From Holophagales bacterium (lineage in GTDB: Bacteria; Acidobacteriota; Holophagae; Holophagales; Holophagaceae): a DNA stretch of 9,061 nucleotides. The number at the start of each line of letters is the position of its first letter. Position 1 is the stretch's first letter. This document shows, one piece after another, positions 1 through 7,900 of this stretch. The notes beneath the pieces were generated by a model. It searched no databases and was not told the origin of the DNA. It was given only the letters and a program-made list of their open reading frames with translations. The stretch is taken from contig JAIRRD010000055.1 of assembly GCA_031256155.1 (NCBI GenBank), positions 1-9,061 on the forward strand, given 5' to 3'. The position numbers and the translations under genes were made by a program.

Positions 1-134
1 TCGGTATCACACATGACGGTGCAAAGGGCATTAAAAAAAACGAGCTTAAGCCTCACATCAGGAAGTACTGGAAAATTCCGCCAAAAGCCTCAGATGCAAG
101 AATCAAATTGAAAAAACTATATCAGAAAACTTAA
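1..134 (+). pseudogene. IS630-family transposase remnant, frame-split and lacking its catalytic domain
   Basis: No intact gene is present, but two plus-strand frames together read like the middle of an IS630-type transposase. Positions 1-39 (frame 1) give SVSHMTVQRALKK. After a one-base backward shift in the A8 run, positions 39-134 continue NELKPHIRKYWKIPPKA and end SDARIKLKKLYQKT-stop (TAA at 132-134). From memory of the family, IS630 transposases read roughly S-x-E-T-V-R-R-x-L-K-K-N-E-L-K-P-x-L-K-K-x-W-C-I-P-P-E-A-N at the junction of the N-terminal helix-turn-helix region and the DDE domain, so the join matches well. After 'PPKA' the match fades, and the DDE catalytic domain that should follow is missing. 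The N-terminal part lies left of the window. The remnant converges on coaD. It is probably a decayed insertion; alternatively the shift is programmed and only the 3' end is damaged. Family recognition is by eye. Confidence 0.6.
33..40 (+). other. A8 run at the transposase frame junction (possible -1 slippery site)
   Basis: Eight consecutive A residues sit exactly where the IS630-like reading moves from frame 1 (codons TTA AAA AAA ACG) to the -1 frame (AAC GAG). In the incoming frame this contains A AAA AAA, a canonical -1 slippery heptamer. Some IS630-family elements split their transposase over two frames. The same pattern would arise from a simple one-base indel in a homopolymer, and with the downstream domain missing the function cannot be decided here. 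Confidence 0.35.
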
Positions 135-150
135 ATGTTACATGATAGTA

Positions 151-168
151 GAGCAGTTTGAGCAGTTT
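151..168. repeat. Two tandem copies of a 9-bp unit (GAGCAGTTT)
   Basis: GAGCAGTTT occurs at 151-159 and again directly at 160-168. A third copy lies inverted at 183-191 (AAACTGCTC), in the right arm of the adjacent hairpin. The inverted copy can therefore pair with either direct copy, giving two alternative stems. This is read directly from the sequence; its function is unknown. Confidence 0.9.
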
Positions 169-194
169 ACCTTCTCAAAGCTAAACTGCTCAAA
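157..194. repeat. Perfect 13-bp inverted repeat directly after coaD (possible transcript-end hairpin)
   Basis: The arm at 157-169 (TTTGAGCAGTTTA) is the exact reverse complement of 182-194 (TAAACTGCTCAAA), with a 12-nt loop at 170-181. The right arm touches the coaD TGA stop (195-197), so in the coaD transcript the hairpin begins at the base after the stop codon. The position suits a terminator or a 3' end-stabilising structure between coaD and the convergent transposase remnant. Neither strand shows a U-tract after the stem, so a classical intrinsic terminator is not supported. It might instead be a mobile-element end, since it lies next to transposase debris. Confidence 0.85.
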
Positions 195-677
195 TCAAGC
201 ATTGCGCAGTCTGGCCGCGATTCGATCTTTTAATACTTCCGGCACCAAGCCGGAAATATCCCCACCCATCATGCCTACTTCACGCACAATGCGGCTTGAG
301 ATAACGCTGTTTTCTTCTTTTGGCATAAGGAACACTGTTTCAAGCTCAGGGGCTAATTTACGGTTTGTCAGTGCCATTTGAAATTCGTACTCAAAATCAG
401 AGAAAGCCCGGACACCGCGAATAATGAATTTAGCGCCCCGCTGCCTCGCGCATTCAACTAGCAGACCATTAAATGCAGTCACTTCTATAGATGAACAGCC
501 ACGCGAAATTTCGCTTAAAAAATCCACACGTTCAGTGAGGCTGAAAACCGGCTGTTTGGAATTGTTGTGCAGAACGGCAATTATCAGGTGATCCACTAAG
601 TTTGCGGCTCTGTGTATGAGATCACAGTGACCGAGTGTAACAGGGTCGAATGAGCCTGGATAGATGCCAATTCGCAA
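195..677 (-). CDS. coaD: Pantetheine-phosphate adenylyltransferase (PPAT), CoA biosynthesis
   Basis: This cytosolic enzyme transfers AMP from ATP to 4'-phosphopantetheine, giving dephospho-CoA and pyrophosphate, the penultimate step of CoA synthesis. The 160-residue product has the usual family length. It shows the nucleotidyltransferase signature PGSFDPVTLGH (residues 7-17, with H17 of the T/HxGH motif). It also has a Lys at 41, the 'RGVRAFSDFEYE' block (R87, R90, residues 87-98) and the C-terminal ISSRIVRE motif (127-134). The family places these residues at the ATP and phosphopantetheine sites, so the enzyme should be active. The start is TTG at 677; the next residues, RIGIYPGSF, are the expected N-terminus, and a GGAG lies 5 nt upstream. 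The gene starts 12 nt after the rpoC stop, in the same frame, and is probably co-transcribed with rpoBC. It ends in TGA against a strong inverted repeat. Confidence 0.97.
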   Translation of the reverse strand: MRIGIYPGSFDPVTLGHCDLIHRAANLVDHLIIAVLHNNSKQPVFSLTERVDFLSEISRGCSSIEVTAFNGLLVECARQRGAKFIIRGVRAFSDFEYEFQMALTNRKLAPELETVFLMPKEENSVISSRIVREVGMMGGDISGLVPEVLKDRIAARLRNA

Positions 678-682
678 AGCGG

Positions 683-686
683 CTCC
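683..686 (-). promoter_or_regulatory. Ribosome-binding site of coaD
   Basis: GGAG on the minus strand lies 5 nt before the TTG codon at 675-677, inside the 12-nt gap after the rpoC stop. It supports the TTG start, because the in-frame codons upstream (AAC GGA GCC GCT) lead straight back to the rpoC TAG. Confidence 0.7.
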
Positions 687-689
687 GTT

Positions 690-3600
690 CTAAATTTCAT
701 CAAACTCAGCTTCGGTTAGTCCCTGAAGTTCTTCGACATGGGCTGCCATGCGGCTGTATTCGTCATCAAAGTCGTCAATGTCCTCAGAATTGTCACTGAT
801 CAATTCAGGATATTGGCCTTCCTCAATATGGGCATTGCGATATCTGGCCATGCCGGTTCCTGCCGGGATAAGACGGCCAAGTATGACATTTTCCTTAAGG
901 CCGCGCAGATAGTCAATGCGCCCTTCCAATGCGGCTTCGGTAAGCACGCGGGCGGTTTCCTGAAATGAGGCCGCTGAAATAAAGGATTCAGATGTTAGAG
1001 CGGCTTTGGTAATTCCTAATAACTGCGGCTCGCAGGTAGCTGGCGTACCATTGGTGGCAATGGTACGTTCGTTAATCTCTTTAAAGCGGTGCTTGTCAAC
1101 TTTTTCTTCAACAATGAGCGGTGTGTCTCCAACGTCAGTAATCTGAACCCAACGCATCATCTGACGAATGATTGTTTCGATGTGCTTATCGTTGATGGTC
1201 ACGCCCTGAGCGCGATAAACCTCTTGAACTTCGTTCAGCAAGAAGGCTTGCAGGGCTTTTTCGCCCTGAATTTCAAGGATGTCATGCGGACTGATGGAGC
1301 CTTCTGTAAGTTTTTCTCCAGCATGTATCTCATCTCCGTCCTGAACCTGAATGTGCTTGCCGCGGGGCACCAAGTACTCCTCATGTTCACCATTCGGCCC
1401 TTCCACAACAACTTTTTGGTTGCCACGAACACGATTTCCATAGCGAACAATACCAGTTACTTTACTGACAACAGCCGGTTCTTTTGGTTTACGTCCTTCA
1501 AATAATTCGGTCACGCGCGGTAGCCCGCCCGTAATGTCCAAAGTTTTGGCCTGTTGGCGCGGGGTCTTGGCCAATACGTCGCCGGGAGCTAGTTCCTGGT
1601 CATTTTCAACCTCAACGTAAGCTCCGGTTGGAATGTTATAGCGCTGAAGCACTACATGGTTGTCGCTCTTGATGTTTATATGCGGATGTAACTTGTCGTC
1701 AACAGCGTCAATAATCCTCTTACGGAAACGGCCTGTGATTTGGTCTTTTTCTTCCTGATAGCTGACATTGAGGTCAAACTCCTTGAAGTCCGCTGTGCCT
1801 GCCTTTTCATTGATTAAGTAGTCGTTGTACGGATCCCATTCAGCTAAAACGGTCTTAGGTTCGATAGATTCACCGTCCCTCACACGGATGATGGCACCAG
1901 GTGCTATTTTATATCGCTCACGCTCATTGCCGTCTTTATCCAGAACGAGGATATTACCAGACCGACTGAGGGCAATGGCTTCTCTATGACGGTTTTCCAC
2001 AAACCTGATCCCGTCAAGTTTGACTACGCCTTTAATTTGGGCTTCATGCAAGTTCTTTTCAGACGCACGGCTGGCAGCGCCGCCAACGTGGAAGGTACGC
2101 ATGGTGAGCTGTGTTCCTGGTTCACCTATACTTTGGGCAGCAATAGTACCAACTGCTTCGCCAAGGTCCACGATGCGGCCAGAGGATAGGTTTAAGCCAT
2201 AGCACTTGGAGCAAACGCCACGGCGCGATTCACATGTGAGGACAGAACGTATTCTTACACTCTGAATTCCACTCGTTTCAATAGTAAAGGCTAAGTCTTC
2301 AGTGATTAGTGTTCCGACGGAAGCCAAGGCTTTTTTGTTGTATGGGTCAATGACATCTTCAGCAACAACCCGGCCCATTATACGGTCGCGCAAGCGTGCC
2401 CTGATTGTTCCATCCGAGTTGACGATAGCCGCTACTTCAATCCAATCCAAGGTACCGCAGTCTTCTTCATTAATAATTACATCCTGGGCCACATCAACCA
2501 GTTTGCGCGTCAAGTAGCCGGAATCGGCCGTCTTTAGGGCTGTATCAGCAAGTCCCTTACGTGCGCCGTGGGTGGAAGTGAAGTATTCAAGAACGGTGAG
2601 TCCCTCTTTAAAGTTGGACCTGATTGGTGTTTCAATGATATCGCCGCTTGGCTTGGCCATCAAACCACGCATTCCGGCAACCTGACGAATCTGCGTCTTA
2701 GAGCCGCGAGCGCCGGAGTCAGCCATAATGTAGATAGAATTCAGATTGCGGCCAGTGTCATTTTGACGCTCAAGGTCTTTCATCATGTCAACAGCGATTT
2801 GATCCGCAGTTTTGGACCAGACTTCCAAAATGCGGTTGGTGCGGGTAACGGCATCCAGCTTGCCTTCATTGTAGTAATCATGTTCAATGCCCCTCACTTC
2901 GTCAGTAGCGGCTCGCAACAGTTCCGCTTTTGTTTTGGGAACAACCAAGTCATCAATGCCCACGCTGACACCTGCTTTCATTGCCCATAAGAAGCCTATT
3001 TCCTTCATCGCGTCAAGCATGAGTATTGTTGTTTCCGGGCCATTAAACTTGTACGCTCTGTTGACTAAGGATAGCAGTCCCTCTTTTTTAAGCAGACCAT
3101 TGACGAAGGGAATGGCACTTGGCAACGATCTGTTGAAGAGAATACGACCAACAGTCGTAGTGATGATCTCGTTTTCAACCTCACTGGACGGACATTCAAA
3201 TACTTCCTGCTCACTGCGTTTCTTTGGGTCGCTCTTGTGCCAGGCTTCGGTATCAACTAAATCGCCGGTATAACGCAGTCTGACAATGGCATGTGTATCA
3301 ACAACACCGGCATCATAGGCGGAAACCACTTGATTAATATTCCCAAAGGTCATGCCCTCGCCTTTACGGCTCACGCGCTTCTTGGTCAGATAGTACGCGC
3401 CAAGCACGATATCCTGGCTGGGTACAACATTTGGTTTTCCATTGGCCGGATTCAAAATGTTCTGAGTTGACATCATGAGAACCTTGGCTTCAATTTGGGC
3501 CATTGGACTCAATGGGATGTGGACTGCCATCTGGTCGCCGTCAAAATCAGCGTTAAAGGCGGTGCAAACCAATGGATGCAAGCGGATGGCCTTGCCCTCT

Positions 3601-4910
3601 ACTAAAACAGGCTGAAACGCCTGAATGCCCAAACGGTGAAGAGTTGGTGCGCGATTTAGCAGTACCGGGTGGTTCTGAATAACTTCATCCAAAATGTCCC
3701 AAACCTCTGGTACCCCCTGCTCCACCATTTCTTTGGCCTGGCGAATAGTGGCGGCATGTCCTTTATGTTCCAGACGATTAAAAATAAATGGTTTGAATAG
3801 CTCCAGAGCCATTTTCTTAGGCAAGCCGCATTGATGCAGTTTGAGTTCTGGTCCGACCACAATAACTGAACGACCAGAGTAATCAACGCGCTTGCCCAGC
3901 AGATTCTGGCGAAAGCGCCCTTGTTTGCCTTTGAGGGCATCTGAAAGCGATTTGAGGGGTCTGTTGCTGACACCGCGGAGCAAACGGCCGCGCTTGCCAT
4001 TTTCAAACAGCGCGTCTGCGGCTTCTTGAAGCATACGCTTTTCGTTGCGGACAATAACTTCCGGTGCTCTGAGTTCTAACAACTTCTTTAAGCGGTTGTT
4101 TCGATTGATTACGCGGCGGTAGAGATCATTTAAATCTGAAGTCGCAAAACGTCCGCCGTCCAGCGGAACTAAGGGGCGCAGTTCTGGCGGAAGGACGGGA
4201 ATGACGTCCAATATCATCCATTCGCACTTGTTGCCGGAACGCTGGAAAGCTTCAGCAATCTTTAAACGTTTGGCAATCTTTACACGCTTCTGAGCAGATA
4301 TTTCCGACCTCATTGCAACGCGAAGTTCAACAGCCAAGGCTTCTACGTCAACCCGCTTCAAAAGCTCTTTGATAGCTTCAGCTCCCATCATTGCTCTGAA
4401 ACCTTCTGGCTGTGTATCTCTTATTTCTCGGTATCTGTCTTCAGTCAGAATCTCTCTTTCTTTCAAGCCTGTATCGCCTGAATCAATAACTGCATATGCT
4501 TCAAAGTAGAGAACTTTTTCCAATTTTTTCAGGGGGATATCAAGTAAATAACCAATACGACTTGGAACACCCTTGAAAAACCAAACGTGGCTTACGGGAC
4601 TGGCGAGTTGTATATGTCCCATGCGCTCGCGCCGAACGGCTTTTTTTGTGACTTCTACACCACATTTGTCGCAAGTCACGCCTTTGAATTTTTGACGTTT
4701 GTATTTACCGCACAGGCACTCCCAGTCATTCACGGGACCAAAAATGCGGGCACAGAAAAGACCATCGCGTTCGGGTTTAAGGCTTCTGTAATTAATAGTC
4801 TCTGGTTTTGTCACCTCGCCAAAAGACCAGGAGCGGATCACGTCTGGAGACGCCAGAGAAACTCGAATACATTCGTAAGCGTTGATGTTATGCTGTTCAG
4901 TTGTCAACAT
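690..4910 (-). CDS. rpoC: DNA-directed RNA polymerase subunit beta' (complete)
   Basis: The largest polymerase subunit; with beta it forms the catalytic cleft and carries the active-site Mg2+. The product has 1406 residues, close to the 1407 of E. coli. The N-terminal zinc-binding domain has C65, C67, C80 and C83. The lid/rudder region includes '[18 protein letters not shown]' (337-354). The catalytic NADFDGD is at 453-459, the bridge helix near 769-806 and the trigger loop [16 protein letters not shown] at 929-944. The second zinc site has C818, C893, C900 and C903. After the trigger loop, about 945-1125 forms an SI3-type insertion before the conserved '[13 protein letters not shown]'. The tail is acidic ([12 protein letters not shown], about 1373-1384). 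The ATG at 4908-4910 has a GAGG 6 nt upstream, and [22 protein letters not shown] fits a normal start region. rpoB ends 63 nt upstream and coaD begins 12 nt downstream. All key residues are intact. Confidence 0.99.
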   Translation of the reverse strand: MLTTEQHNINAYECIRVSLASPDVIRSWSFGEVTKPETINYRSLKPERDGLFCARIFGPVNDWECLCGKYKRQKFKGVTCDKCGVEVTKKAVRRERMGHIQLASPVSHVWFFKGVPSRIGYLLDIPLKKLEKVLYFEAYAVIDSGDTGLKEREILTEDRYREIRDTQPEGFRAMMGAEAIKELLKRVDVEALAVELRVAMRSEISAQKRVKIAKRLKIAEAFQRSGNKCEWMILDVIPVLPPELRPLVPLDGGRFATSDLNDLYRRVINRNNRLKKLLELRAPEVIVRNEKRMLQEAADALFENGKRGRLLRGVSNRPLKSLSDALKGKQGRFRQNLLGKRVDYSGRSVIVVGPELKLHQCGLPKKMALELFKPFIFNRLEHKGHAATIRQAKEMVEQGVPEVWDILDEVIQNHPVLLNRAPTLHRLGIQAFQPVLVEGKAIRLHPLVCTAFNADFDGDQMAVHIPLSPMAQIEAKVLMMSTQNILNPANGKPNVVPSQDIVLGAYYLTKKRVSRKGEGMTFGNINQVVSAYDAGVVDTHAIVRLRYTGDLVDTEAWHKSDPKKRSEQEVFECPSSEVENEIITTTVGRILFNRSLPSAIPFVNGLLKKEGLLSLVNRAYKFNGPETTILMLDAMKEIGFLWAMKAGVSVGIDDLVVPKTKAELLRAATDEVRGIEHDYYNEGKLDAVTRTNRILEVWSKTADQIAVDMMKDLERQNDTGRNLNSIYIMADSGARGSKTQIRQVAGMRGLMAKPSGDIIETPIRSNFKEGLTVLEYFTSTHGARKGLADTALKTADSGYLTRKLVDVAQDVIINEEDCGTLDWIEVAAIVNSDGTIRARLRDRIMGRVVAEDVIDPYNKKALASVGTLITEDLAFTIETSGIQSVRIRSVLTCESRRGVCSKCYGLNLSSGRIVDLGEAVGTIAAQSIGEPGTQLTMRTFHVGGAASRASEKNLHEAQIKGVVKLDGIRFVENRHREAIALSRSGNILVLDKDGNERERYKIAPGAIIRVRDGESIEPKTVLAEWDPYNDYLINEKAGTADFKEFDLNVSYQEEKDQITGRFRKRIIDAVDDKLHPHINIKSDNHVVLQRYNIPTGAYVEVENDQELAPGDVLAKTPRQQAKTLDITGGLPRVTELFEGRKPKEPAVVSKVTGIVRYGNRVRGNQKVVVEGPNGEHEEYLVPRGKHIQVQDGDEIHAGEKLTEGSISPHDILEIQGEKALQAFLLNEVQEVYRAQGVTINDKHIETIIRQMMRWVQITDVGDTPLIVEEKVDKHRFKEINERTIATNGTPATCEPQLLGITKAALTSESFISAASFQETARVLTEAALEGRIDYLRGLKENVILGRLIPAGTGMARYRNAHIEEGQYPELISDNSEDIDDFDDEYSRMAAHVEELQGLTEAEFDEI
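2067..2126 (-). other. Trigger-loop segment of RpoC
   Basis: Codons 929-948 encode the [20 protein letters not shown] block, including the conserved M, R and H residues that contact the incoming nucleotide in well-studied polymerases. The wording is standard, and an SI3-type insertion follows it. Confidence 0.9.
3534..3554 (-). other. Catalytic Mg2+-binding NADFDGD motif of RpoC
   Basis: Codons 453-459 encode NADFDGD, with three aspartates (D455, D457, D459) that bind the catalytic magnesium in all multisubunit RNA polymerases. The motif is intact. Confidence 0.98.
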
Positions 4911-4916
4911 ATTTGG

Positions 4917-4920
4917 CCTC
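4917..4920 (-). promoter_or_regulatory. Ribosome-binding site of rpoC
   Basis: GAGG on the minus strand lies 6 nt before the rpoC ATG. It supports that ATG over any other start in the 63-nt spacer. Confidence 0.75.
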
Positions 4921-4922
4921 GT

Positions 4923-4961
4923 AATTCAATAGCTTTCAGGTATCAAAGAATGTGTTGAATT
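4923..4961 (-). other. Weak imperfect hairpin in the rpoB-rpoC spacer
   Basis: The arms AATTCAA (4923-4929) and TTGAATT (4955-4961) are perfect 7-bp complements, and an inner CTTT (4933-4936) can pair with AAAG (4945-4948). The stem is AT-rich and interrupted, with no U-tract, so it is not a convincing terminator. It could be an RNA-processing or translational element, or chance. Confidence 0.25.
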
Positions 4962-4973
4962 GCCGTAAGTTTG

Positions 4974-7900
4974 TTAACCTTCAATGGAAAAAGCGGGTTC
5001 TTCCTCAATTTGCTGCGACATTAATTCTTCGCGGGTGAGCATCGCGACATCAATGCAAAGAGCATTGAGTTCTTTTCTAACTACGTTAAAGCTCTCTGGA
5101 AGCCCGGGATCCTTAATGGCTTCGCCCTTAATAATGGCTTGATAAATCTGTGTGCGACCGTACATGTCGTCGGATTTGTAAGTCAGCAGTTCTTGAAGAA
5201 CATTGGCGGCACCATATGCTTCCAATGCCCAGACTTCCATTTCTCCGAATCGCTGTCCGCCGAACTGAGCTTTACCACCAAGCGGCTGTTGAGTAATCAG
5301 GCTGTATGGTCCAATGCTCCTGGCGTGTATCTTGTTGTCAACTAAATGGTGCAGTTTCATCATGTAACTGCATCCCACAACCACCGGCTGTTCAAAAGGC
5401 TCGCCTGTCATGCCGTCAAAGAGCATTGTCTTGCCTGAGGTATCGGGGCCGCTGCACCCGTTTTCCTTCCATGCTTTTTCCAGCCATTCTTTGATTTCAT
5501 GTTCCCTGGCACCATCGAAGACCGGCGTGGCGAATTGAACGCCCAAGACCAGTCCAGCCCAACCCAAATGGGTCTCTAAAACCTGGCCGATATTCATACG
5601 GGAAGGAACGCCCAAAGGGTTCAAAACTATGTCAACAGGGGTTCCATTGGGCAAATATGGCATATCCTCTATTGGTAAAATGCGACTGACAACGCCCTTA
5701 TTTCCGTGACGACCGGCCATTTTGTCGCCAACTTGAAGTTTGCGCTTGACAGCGATGTAAACTTTGACACTCTTGAGAACGCCTGGCATTAACTCATCGC
5801 CTTTGAGCAAACGCTCAATGCGTTCATTCAGAACGTCCCCTAAGATACGGAGTTGACTGTCTGTTTTATTAAGAATATCCAGCACCTGGGCTTCAATCCG
5901 TTCCTTGCCGGCTGCAACATTGACTTGACGGAAGCGGCTGTATGGAACGGCTTCTAACATGTTTTGAGTTAGCTTTTTGTTTGCGGGTAGCAATTCCTTG
6001 CCTGAATCATCTGTCAATGATTCAATAAGTTCTTTACCTTTTAGCAATATGACAATTTTCTTTTTGCTCTCCGCACGAATAATGCGTTCCTGATCCTTTA
6101 AGTCTTTTTCCCATTTAGCTATCTGTTCTCGCTCTATCTGCTGAGTGCGGAGGTCTTTTTCCTGGCCCTTGCGAGTAAAAACTTTGACGTCCACAACGGT
6201 ACCCTCAATACCTGGAGGAACGTTGAGGCTTGCGTCTTTAACGTCAGAAGCCTTTTCACCGAATATAGCGCGGAGTAATTTTTCTTCCGGTGAAAGAATG
6301 GTTTCGCCCTTGGGCGTCACCTTGCCAACCAGAATATCGCCGTGTTTAATTGAAGCCCCAATGCGGATAATGCCGGAATCATCCAGATTTCTCAGCATCT
6401 CCTCGCGGACTTGAGGAATGTCGCGGGTGATTTCCTCCGGACCTAGTTTTGTATCGCGGGCGTGAACTTCAAATTCTTCAATGTGAATCGTTGTGTAGAG
6501 ATCTTCCTTAACTACACGTTCGCTAATTAGAATAGCGTCCTCAAAGTTGTATCCACGCCAAGGCATGTAGGCAACAATCAAGTTACGGCCAAGCGAAAGC
6601 TCGCCGTGGTCACAGCAAGGACCATCGGCCAATATTTGACCGGTGGCTACGTATTCACCTTTGCTGACCAATGGAACTTGGTTGTAACAAGTGTTTTGGT
6701 TGGATCTGACATATTTGATGAGCGTGTAAATATCCACTCCGCTTTCAACACCCTCTGTATCAGGATCGTCTTCAACGCGGATAACAATGCGGTTTGCATC
6801 AACTGTTTCCACAATGCCAGACCTGCGGCAGATAACACAGTTGCCTGAATCCTTGGCGGCAAAGTATTCCATACCGGTACCAACGATGGGCGCTTCAGTG
6901 CGAATTAATGGCACAGCCTGACGCTGCATGTTGGCACCCATGAGAGCACGGTTAGCGTCATCGTTTTCTAAAAAGGGAATCAAACCTGCGGCAACAGAAA
7001 CCAACTGTTTGGGACTTACATCCATCAGGGTTACTTTTTCGCGCTCAACAACTCTTGTTTCGCCAGCTATACGGGCAACGACAGATTCGTCTTTTATATA
7101 GCCGTTTTGATCCACATCAACATTGGCCTGGGCAATAATATGCTCATCTTCTTCCCAGGCGGAAAGGTACCAAGCGTGCATTTCAAATTTGGCGGGACGC
7201 TTGCCAGCCTTTTCAAGTTTAGCGTTCTCAGCCAGCAGTTCTTCCAGTTTTACAACATCCATGTAGCCAAATTTTGCGTCCCCAACATGAGTGATTTCGG
7301 CGTAATGGATAATACGGCCGTTTTCAATTTTCAGATAAGGACTCTCAATAAATCCAAATTCATTGATGCGGGCGTAGCAGGAAAGAGAGCTGATAAGGCC
7401 GATGTTTGGGCCTTCTGGAGTTTCTATGGGGCAAATGCGCCCATAGTGAGAAGTATGAACGTCACGAACTTCAAAACCCGCTCGATCACGACTTAAACCG
7501 CCAGGCCCAAGGGCGGACAGCCGACGCTTATGTGTAATTTCAGACAGTGGATTAGTTTGATCCATGAACTGGGAGAGCTGACTGGAACCGAAAAACTCCT
7601 TCATCGCGGCAATAACAGGCTTGCTATTGATGAGATCGTGAGCTTGCACTGGATTAGCTGGATCGTGCGCTGCAGAAAATTTTTCTTTGATCGCGCGCTG
7701 TACGCGAACGAGGCCAACGCGGAAACAGTTTTCCAAAAGTTCACCTACGCTACGGACACGGCGATTGCCGAGGTGGTCAATATCATCCTTGCGGACTGGA
7801 GCTATTTCGTCAGAGCGATCCTGACGGGTGGTATCGTATTTTTTGAGACGCAATAAATAGTGTATGGTATTAATAAAGTCATCAATGGTGAGAGTCCGGT

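Noticed and set aside
142..381. Plus-strand open frame of 79 codons beginning near the coaD end
   Set aside because: It lies mostly antisense to coaD, runs through the inverted repeat, and shows no recognisable domain or ribosome-binding site.
1089..1505. Plus-strand open frame of 138 codons
   Set aside because: It is antisense to a highly conserved part of rpoC; the composition is that of a codon shadow and no motif is visible.
2568..2990. Plus-strand open frame of 140 codons
   Set aside because: It is antisense to the rpoC bridge-helix region, which is fully conserved in its own frame; no domain is visible.
3656..4054. Minus-strand second-frame open reading inside rpoC
   Set aside because: It overlaps the rpoC catalytic core in another frame, with no start signal and no known fold.
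4923..4961. Transcription terminator or attenuator between rpoB and rpoC
   Set aside because: The stem is weak, AT-rich and interrupted and has no U-tract; rpoBC are normally co-transcribed.
7107..7496. Plus-strand open frame of 129 codons
   Set aside because: It is antisense to rpoB; hydrophobic residues come from reversed codons, and there is no initiation signal.
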